A program made the translations under genes and the position numbers. DNA of 11,603 bases from Bacillota bacterium. GTDB lineage: Bacteria; Bacillota; Clostridia; Christensenellales; Aristaeellaceae. Below the pieces are notes generated by a model. That model was not told the origin of the DNA and did no database searches. It worked only from the letters and a program-made list of their open reading frames with translations. Shown here one piece after another: positions 7,296-11,603 of the stretch (the first letter of the stretch is position 1; every line of letters begins with the position of its first letter). The stretch lies in assembly GCA_023460055.1 (NCBI GenBank), contig JAEWRJ010000028.1, positions 1 through 11,603 on the forward strand. Reading direction: 5' to 3'.

Positions 7296-8585
7296 ATGAT
7301 TATCGTTGATACCGCTCTTGAGCGTTGTGAAGCTGAGAATAATCCCGTCAAGGTGGCCCTGATAGGCGCCGGTTTTATGGCGCGGGGGTTTGTGAATCAG
7401 GTAGAGAATTCTACGCCCGGCATGCGTCTGGTGGCCATCTGTAATCGTACGGAAGCGAATGCCCGCCGTGCCTACCATGAGGCAGGGGTGGAAGGAGCCG
7501 TTAACGTTGATAATTGTCAGGCGCTTGATCGAGTGGTCAGTGCTGGCGGTTATGCTGTCACCCAAGATTTCAGGGCCGTGTGTGAAGCTGAATTTGTAGA
7601 TGTTATCGTAGAAGCAACAGGCGCCGTGGAATATGGCGCTCATGTTGTGATGTGTGCCATCGAGAATAAAAAGCATGTAATATTGCTAAATGCCGAGGTT
7701 GACGCCACGGTGGGACCGATTTTAGCCAGGAAAGCAGAACGGGCAGGCGTGGTACTGACCGGCTGCGATGGTGACCAGCCCGGGGTGGAAATGAACCTGT
7801 TTCGATTTGTGAAAGGTCTGGGTCTCAAGCCTTTGGTCTGCGGCAATATCAAGGGTCTTCAGGACCCTTATCGCAATCCTACCACTCAGGAGGGCTTTGC
7901 GCGGCGATGGGGGCAGGATCCTGCCATGGTGACCAGCTTTGCCGATGGCACCAAAATTTCCTTTGAGCAGGCGCTGGTAGCCAATGCCACCGGAATGACC
8001 ATACATAAACGCGGCATGCTGGGCCGAGACTTCACCGGCCATGTTGATGAACTGACAAAAATGTATGATGTTGAAGAACTTGAGAAAATAGGCGGAGCGG
8101 TGGACTATGTGGTCGGCGCCAAGCCCGGTCCGGGTGTCTACGTGCTGGCTACTCATGATGACCCCAGGCAGAAGCACTATCTGAACTACTACAAGCTTGG
8201 AGAGGGGCCTCTTTACAGTTTCTATACGCCTTACCACCTGTGCCACCTGGAAGTGCCCACTACTTGCGCTCGCGCGGTGTTGTTTCATGACGCTGCGATA
8301 AAACCTCTTTCAGCGCCTATTGTGGAGGTCGTAGCCACCGCAAAGATCGATCTGAAGGAGGGACAAATACTGGACGGCTTGGGAGGGTATCACACCTATG
8401 GCCAGGCTGAGCGCGCGGATATCACCGCCAGGGAGCGTTTGCTGCCCATGGGCCTGGCCATCGATTGCAGGCTGCGCCGGGATGTACCGAAGGATCAGGT
8501 TCTCAGCTATGATGATGTGGAACTTCCGGAGGGACGTCTGGTGGATCAGCTGCGCCGGGAGCAAGCGGAATACTTCCACACATAA
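7296..8585 (+). CDS. NAD(P)-dependent oxidoreductase with C-terminal SAF domain
   Basis: A 429-aa protein with an N-terminal Rossmann domain and a C-terminal SAF-like domain. The dinucleotide-binding loop is GAGFMARG (residues 24-31) after the strand VKVALI, with VAICNR (46-51) at the end of the second strand and IVEATGAVEYG (104-114). This resembles homoserine-dehydrogenase-like folds more than Gfo/Idh/MocA or SDR enzymes. The middle (about 150-340) is probably the dimerisation and substrate region, with CDGDQPG (157-163) and PTTCARAV (321-328). The SAF-like part spans about 340-415 (ATAKIDLKEGQILDGLGGYHTYG, then DVPKDQVLSYDDVELPEG). The start at ATG 7296 has GGAGGAGG (7283-7290) five nt upstream; an in-frame TTG at 7278 overlaps the previous stop. 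As last gene of the CDP-sugar block it may reduce the C4 keto group. That role is inference from position. Confidence 0.85.
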   Translation: MIIVDTALERCEAENNPVKVALIGAGFMARGFVNQVENSTPGMRLVAICNRTEANARRAYHEAGVEGAVNVDNCQALDRVVSAGGYAVTQDFRAVCEAEFVDVIVEATGAVEYGAHVVMCAIENKKHVILLNAEVDATVGPILARKAERAGVVLTGCDGDQPGVEMNLFRFVKGLGLKPLVCGNIKGLQDPYRNPTTQEGFARRWGQDPAMVTSFADGTKISFEQALVANATGMTIHKRGMLGRDFTGHVDELTKMYDVEELEKIGGAVDYVVGAKPGPGVYVLATHDDPRQKHYLNYYKLGEGPLYSFYTPYHLCHLEVPTTCARAVLFHDAAIKPLSAPIVEVVATAKIDLKEGQILDGLGGYHTYGQAERADITARERLLPMGLAIDCRLRRDVPKDQVLSYDDVELPEGRLVDQLRREQAEYFHT

Positions 8586-8608
8586 TCACTGCAACCGAGA
8601 ATCACCAG

Positions 8609-8642
8609 GAAACCGGGTCGCTTTTCATTGCAGCCCGGTTTC
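8609..8642. terminator. Terminator-like hairpin between convergent operons
   Basis: A perfect 9-bp inverted repeat GAAACCGGG (8609-8617) and CCCGGTTTC (8634-8642) with a 16-nt loop lies in the 77-nt gap between convergent genes. On the + strand it is followed by TTATATTA, a T-rich but interrupted tail. The - strand tail is poorer. It probably ends both transcripts, chiefly the + strand one. Confidence 0.7.
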
Positions 8643-8662
8643 TTATATTACTCAATCTATTT

Positions 8663-10006
8663 CTATCGGAAATCATACATGCTAAAGCCGGAGCTGTACT
8701 CCACCTGAAAGAGCGAGGAGTAGGCGATGATTACCATGTCATAGCCCTCAGTTTCAATCAAGTCCCTCAGCGCTGGCTTGTAGTGGCGCAGGTCGACGAG
8801 GTCAAGCTGGCCAAACTCCAGCGCCAGGTAGGGCGTCAAGACATAGTTGAATGAATCGCCCAGCATCAACACCTTGGGCCTGCCCTCCTTGACCAGTTTG
8901 TTGACCATGCGGATGAAGCCGTGCTGCACAGCCGCTGAATGCAGGTGCATGCCATAGAGCTCTCTTTCGTATAGGTCCTCTATCTCCAGCTGAGCATAAT
9001 CGTAGATGATGTCAAAGCCGCCGGTTGTATCAAGCCCGATTGCGGGGATCTGCAAAGTCAGGCTGACGTCAAACTTGGGGCGCAGCAAGGCAAAGTCATC
9101 CGGAGCGGCCCTGGCCAGGGTCACCTTCTTGCCCAGAGAGCCGAGGAAAGAACTCGGAAAAAGCTCCACAGCGTAGTTGTCCGGATTAAATACGGCAGGA
9201 TCGATATCGAAGCCAAACCCCCGGTTAAGTTCCTCACCGATCTGACCCGCGGCCCATAGCCCCGCCTCAACCCGCCAGTGGTGATCGGTGTTATAGAACA
9301 TCGAGCGGTAGTCTATCTGCTGTTCTTCGGCAGAGTCCCGTAAATCCAGTGTACGGATGCCATGGTCTTTGAGGCCACCGATCAGTTCATCAGCATTTAC
9401 ATTGTAGAAGTCCACCACGTTGTTAAACTTGGTATCCTTCCGGGAAATCTTGTTGGGAATCTGGACAAACAGAAGGGGGGCTCCCTGAGAATCCAGATAC
9501 TGCTTGAACTCGGCTACCGCCGCGACATTATCCCAGATGTTGACCCAGTTCATGAAAGTGGTCAGATACCCCTCCCCCATGTCAATTACGTTGTTGTACT
9601 CAGAATAGCCCGCCAGGTTCCAATTGATGAACTTGTCATAGCCGTTGGCGGCTTCCACGATGGGCCTGCGGAAAACCAACTGCTGGTTAGCAAAATAATT
9701 GGTCTTTTCAATTAACTGCCGTGTCATACTGATATAGACATACTTGAGGTTATCTATGCTGCCCAAGAGGCCTGACTGAGGGATGCTGACCTGCTCAGGT
9801 GGGGTGATGGCTTCCCCTAGGTCGGCGTGATGGGGCTTGGTTTCATCATCAAGAACAAGGCGGGTGAAGGCATTGTTCATCCCCATGCGATCCACCAGGA
9901 TGGCCCGGGTAAAGAGCCTGAGCCCAATGGACAGCATGAACAGGACTAAAACCAGGATGATAATCCCTATGAGAAGAGCATGGAGTTTAGCGGGATTTTT
10001 TTGCAA
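8663..10006 (-). CDS. DHHW/AlgX-like extracytoplasmic acetyltransferase-type protein
   Basis: A 447-aa protein with a single N-terminal membrane anchor (about residues 11-29) and a large extracytoplasmic SGNH-like domain. It carries the diagnostic DHHW (241-244, in YNTDHHWRVEAG) and a nucleophile block LMLGDSF (380-386; Ser385), which match the Asp-His pair and serine of the AlgJ/AlgX/DHHW families. Such proteins partner with an MBOAT protein to O-acetylate secreted polysaccharide. The MBOAT gene ends 15 nt upstream on the same strand, so the two form an operon. The start is TTG at 10006, supported by AAGAGGTG about 4 nt upstream; no ATG lies near the anchor's beginning. A role as acetyl-esterase rather than transferase is possible. 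The polymer acetylated is unknown, but the neighbouring polysaccharide cluster is the natural candidate. Confidence 0.87.
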   Translation of the reverse strand: MQKNPAKLHALLIGIIILVLVLFMLSIGLRLFTRAILVDRMGMNNAFTRLVLDDETKPHHADLGEAITPPEQVSIPQSGLLGSIDNLKYVYISMTRQLIEKTNYFANQQLVFRRPIVEAANGYDKFINWNLAGYSEYNNVIDMGEGYLTTFMNWVNIWDNVAAVAEFKQYLDSQGAPLLFVQIPNKISRKDTKFNNVVDFYNVNADELIGGLKDHGIRTLDLRDSAEEQQIDYRSMFYNTDHHWRVEAGLWAAGQIGEELNRGFGFDIDPAVFNPDNYAVELFPSSFLGSLGKKVTLARAAPDDFALLRPKFDVSLTLQIPAIGLDTTGGFDIIYDYAQLEIEDLYERELYGMHLHSAAVQHGFIRMVNKLVKEGRPKVLMLGDSFNYVLTPYLALEFGQLDLVDLRHYKPALRDLIETEGYDMVIIAYSSLFQVEYSSGFSMYDFR

Positions 10007-10021
10007 GATACACCTCTTAAT

Positions 10022-11431
10022 TTAAAAGTTGAAGTAAATAAACGGGTTGTAGGTGGAGTTGACGCAGGCCAGCAGTGAAAGTACGAATATAATGGCGGTC
10101 ATGATGGTGCGGCCAAGGTCCATCACTTTGAGCCATCCTCCCTGCTGGAACTTGAGCGCCAAGCGATTCCTCAGGCCTTGAACTATGGGGATGGTACACA
10201 GCAGAGCTGCCAGCAGAACCCATCTGCCGTTGGAGAGGTAGTAGTAGAACACCTCATCAACCACACCAGTTGTACCTGCGCCAAACATATAGCCCAGGTA
10301 ATCCATCGCCCCACCCAGCGTATCCGATCGGAAGATAACCCAACCAACCAGCACGATTACAAGCGTATAGACATGGGATAGTATGCCGATCTTTTTATCA
10401 AGGCCGCTGAACTTTTCCAGCAACAGGAAGGCAAAATAGTACAAGCCCCAGATAATAAAGGTCCAGTTGGCGCCGTGCCAAAGCCCGGTCAAGATCCATA
10501 CTGCCAGCAGGTTGAAGGCCTGGCGGGCAGCGCCTACCCGGTTCCCGCCGAGCGGAATATAGACATAATCCCTAAACCAGGTGCTCAGCGAGATGTGCCA
10601 TCGGCGCCAAAAATCAGTGACCGAGCGAGCTGTGTAGGGAAAGTTGAAGTTTTCCAGAAAGTGGAAACCAAACATGCGGCCCATGCCGATGGCCATGTCT
10701 GAGTAGCCGGAAAAATCATAATAGATCTGCAACGCATAGGCGGTGACGCCAAGCCAAGCCGAGGCGACGGATAATGTGCCTAGGGCAAAGAGATTGTCGG
10801 CGATTAAACCTACATAGTTGGCCAGCAACACCTTCTTGCCCAGGCCAAAGATGAAGCGCGTCATGCCTTGTATGAATTCTTCCCGGTTTTCATGGCGCTC
10901 GTTTATTTCATCGGCGACTGTTTCATAGCGTACAATAGGGCCTGCAATCAGCTGCGGAAAAAGAGAAATGTAAAGCCCCAGCCTCAGGATATTGTTCTGT
11001 ACCGGGGCTTTACGGCGATAAACATCCAACACATAGGACATGATCTGGAAAGTGAAAAAGGAGATACCGATGGGCAGCGCAATGTATAAACTGATCGGGC
11101 TGCCCATCAGAAGGCCAAGGTTGTGCGCAAAGAAGCTCAAATACTTGAATAGGAACAAGAGGCTGATATCAAAAATGATGGGGGCCAGCATCCAGATACG
11201 GCGCTTAACCGGATCCTTTTGCCGATCCATACCCAAGACGAAGAACCAGTTGAGCAGGATGCTAAGCATCATAATAAAAACGAATAAGGGTTCACCCCAG
11301 GCGTAGAACACCAGGCTAAAAAGAAGCAGAACGTGATTGCGGAAGGAACGTCCCTTGAAAAAGGGGTTGTAATATACCACAAGCACCAGGGGCAGAAAGA
11401 AGAGCAGAAAAATCGGAGATGAAAAGACCAA
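10022..11431 (-). CDS. MBOAT family O-acyltransferase, AlgI-like
   Basis: A 469-aa polytopic membrane protein that moves acetyl groups to a polysaccharide or partner protein outside the cell. Family landmarks (numbered from the TTG start) are FSSPIFLLFFLPL at the N-terminus, FPQLIAGPIVRYE (158-170), YYDFSGYSDMAIG (237-249), FWRRWHISLSTWFRDYVYIPLGG (274-296) and WHGANW (318-323), where His319 is the conserved MBOAT catalytic histidine. The C-terminus ends in YNPFIYFNF, common in clostridial homologues. Usual length is about 470 aa. An open frame reaches back to 11503, but the start is best placed at TTG 11431: AGGAGGT (complement of 11437-11443) lies 5 nt upstream, and the protein then begins at the conserved VFSSP block. 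It is cotranscribed with the DHHW gene. Confidence 0.93.
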   Translation of the reverse strand: MVFSSPIFLLFFLPLVLVVYYNPFFKGRSFRNHVLLLFSLVFYAWGEPLFVFIMMLSILLNWFFVLGMDRQKDPVKRRIWMLAPIIFDISLLFLFKYLSFFAHNLGLLMGSPISLYIALPIGISFFTFQIMSYVLDVYRRKAPVQNNILRLGLYISLFPQLIAGPIVRYETVADEINERHENREEFIQGMTRFIFGLGKKVLLANYVGLIADNLFALGTLSVASAWLGVTAYALQIYYDFSGYSDMAIGMGRMFGFHFLENFNFPYTARSVTDFWRRWHISLSTWFRDYVYIPLGGNRVGAARQAFNLLAVWILTGLWHGANWTFIIWGLYYFAFLLLEKFSGLDKKIGILSHVYTLVIVLVGWVIFRSDTLGGAMDYLGYMFGAGTTGVVDEVFYYYLSNGRWVLLAALLCTIPIVQGLRNRLALKFQQGGWLKVMDLGRTIMTAIIFVLSLLACVNSTYNPFIYFNF

Positions 11432-11436
11432 ACAGT

Positions 11437-11443
11437 ACCTCCT
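11437..11443 (-). promoter_or_regulatory. Ribosome binding site deciding the MBOAT TTG start
   Basis: On the - strand AGGAGGT occurs 5 nt before TTG 11431. This is far better than anything upstream of the longer frame starting at 11503. Confidence 0.8.
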
Positions 11444-11500
11444 CAGTTCAATAGGATTAAGGGGAAGCAACGGTATAAGAAAACTCGCCCTACAGTCACG

Positions 11501-11518
11501 CAAAGATAAAAATCTTTG
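11501..11518 (-). repeat. Small perfect inverted repeat in the MBOAT leader
   Basis: CAAAGAT and ATCTTTG (7 bp each) flank a 4-nt A/T loop, about 30-46 nt after the predicted transcript start of the acetylation operon. It could form a weak RNA hairpin or be a protein-binding site. It is not a terminator, since no T-run follows on the - strand. Confidence 0.5.
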
Positions 11519-11553
11519 AAACGGACTATAGAACGAACACTTACACTAACCTA

Positions 11554-11582
11554 ATTTTAAAGTATGATGTATCATCTGTCAA
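11554..11582 (-). promoter_or_regulatory. Strong predicted sigma-A promoter for the acetylation operon
   Basis: On the - strand TTGACA (11577-11582) is followed by a 17-bp spacer and TAAAAT (11554-11559). This is a perfect -35 box and a 5/6 match to the -10 consensus. Transcription would start near 11547, leaving a leader of about 115 nt before TTG 11431. Confidence 0.8.
11564..11575. promoter_or_regulatory. Candidate operator: palindrome in the promoter spacer
   Basis: ATGAT-GT-ATCAT is a 12-bp inverted repeat lying entirely between the -35 and -10 boxes. This is a position where a bound repressor would block RNA polymerase. The palindrome is short and AT-rich, so chance is possible. Confidence 0.4.
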
Positions 11583-11603
11583 GTTCATAAACCGATACAT
11601 AAA

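Noticed and set aside
7164..8288. Two long - strand open frames (170 aa at 7164-7676 and 188 aa at 7722-8288)
   Set aside because: Both lie opposite the cupin and SAF-oxidoreductase genes and show no domain signature; low stop-codon frequency on the opposite strand explains them.
1..11603. Search for CRISPR arrays, tRNA genes, insertion sequences and a c-di-GMP-type riboswitch
   Set aside because: No regularly spaced repeats, tRNA-like cloverleaf, transposase motifs or recognisable riboswitch core were seen by eye in the gaps; the leader of the acetylation operon does not match the c-di-GMP-I core.

Overview
The window looks like chromosomal DNA from an anaerobic Gram-positive bacterium, most likely a clostridial (Firmicutes) lineage. 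The support is indirect: strong AGGAGG-type ribosome binding sites before most genes, two TTG start codons backed by such sites, sigma-A-like promoters (TTGACA with 17-bp spacers), and a DHHW-protein plus MBOAT acetylation pair of the kind common in clostridia. No species can be named from the sequence alone. There is no rRNA, tRNA, CRISPR array or insertion sequence.

Layout. (1) Positions 1-1442, + strand: the end of a carbohydrate ABC-transporter operon, with a 5'-truncated MalF/UgpA-type permease overlapping a complete MalG/UgpE-type permease by 4 nt. (2) Positions 1443-1584: a gene-free gap with a near-consensus promoter, a long hairpin at its predicted transcript start, and a strong RBS. 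(3) Positions 1585-8585, + strand: a seven-gene surface-polysaccharide cluster. Three family-2 glycosyltransferases are followed by glucose-1-phosphate cytidylyltransferase (RfbF), CDP-glucose 4,6-dehydratase (RfbG), an RmlC-like cupin epimerase, and a large NAD(P)-dependent oxidoreductase with a C-terminal SAF domain. (4) Positions 8586-8662: a terminator-like hairpin between convergent genes. (5) Positions 8663-11431, - strand: a two-gene O-acetylation module, MBOAT (AlgI-like) then DHHW/AlgX-like, driven by a strong promoter near 11554-11582 with a palindrome inside its spacer.

How the genes may work together (inference). RfbF and RfbG would convert glucose-1-phosphate and CTP to CDP-4-keto-6-deoxy-D-glucose. 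The usual next enzyme for 3,6-dideoxyhexoses (RfbH) is absent from this window. Instead the cupin and the SAF oxidoreductase follow, so the product is more likely an epimerised, reduced CDP-6-deoxyhexose, or an intermediate completed by genes elsewhere. The three glycosyltransferases would assemble a repeat unit containing this sugar, and the convergent MBOAT/DHHW pair could acetylate an exported polysaccharide. Polymerase, flippase and lipid-linked initiating transferase genes are not in the window. By eye the transporter genes are clearly more GC-rich than the glycosyltransferase genes, which fits a polysaccharide island with a separate history.
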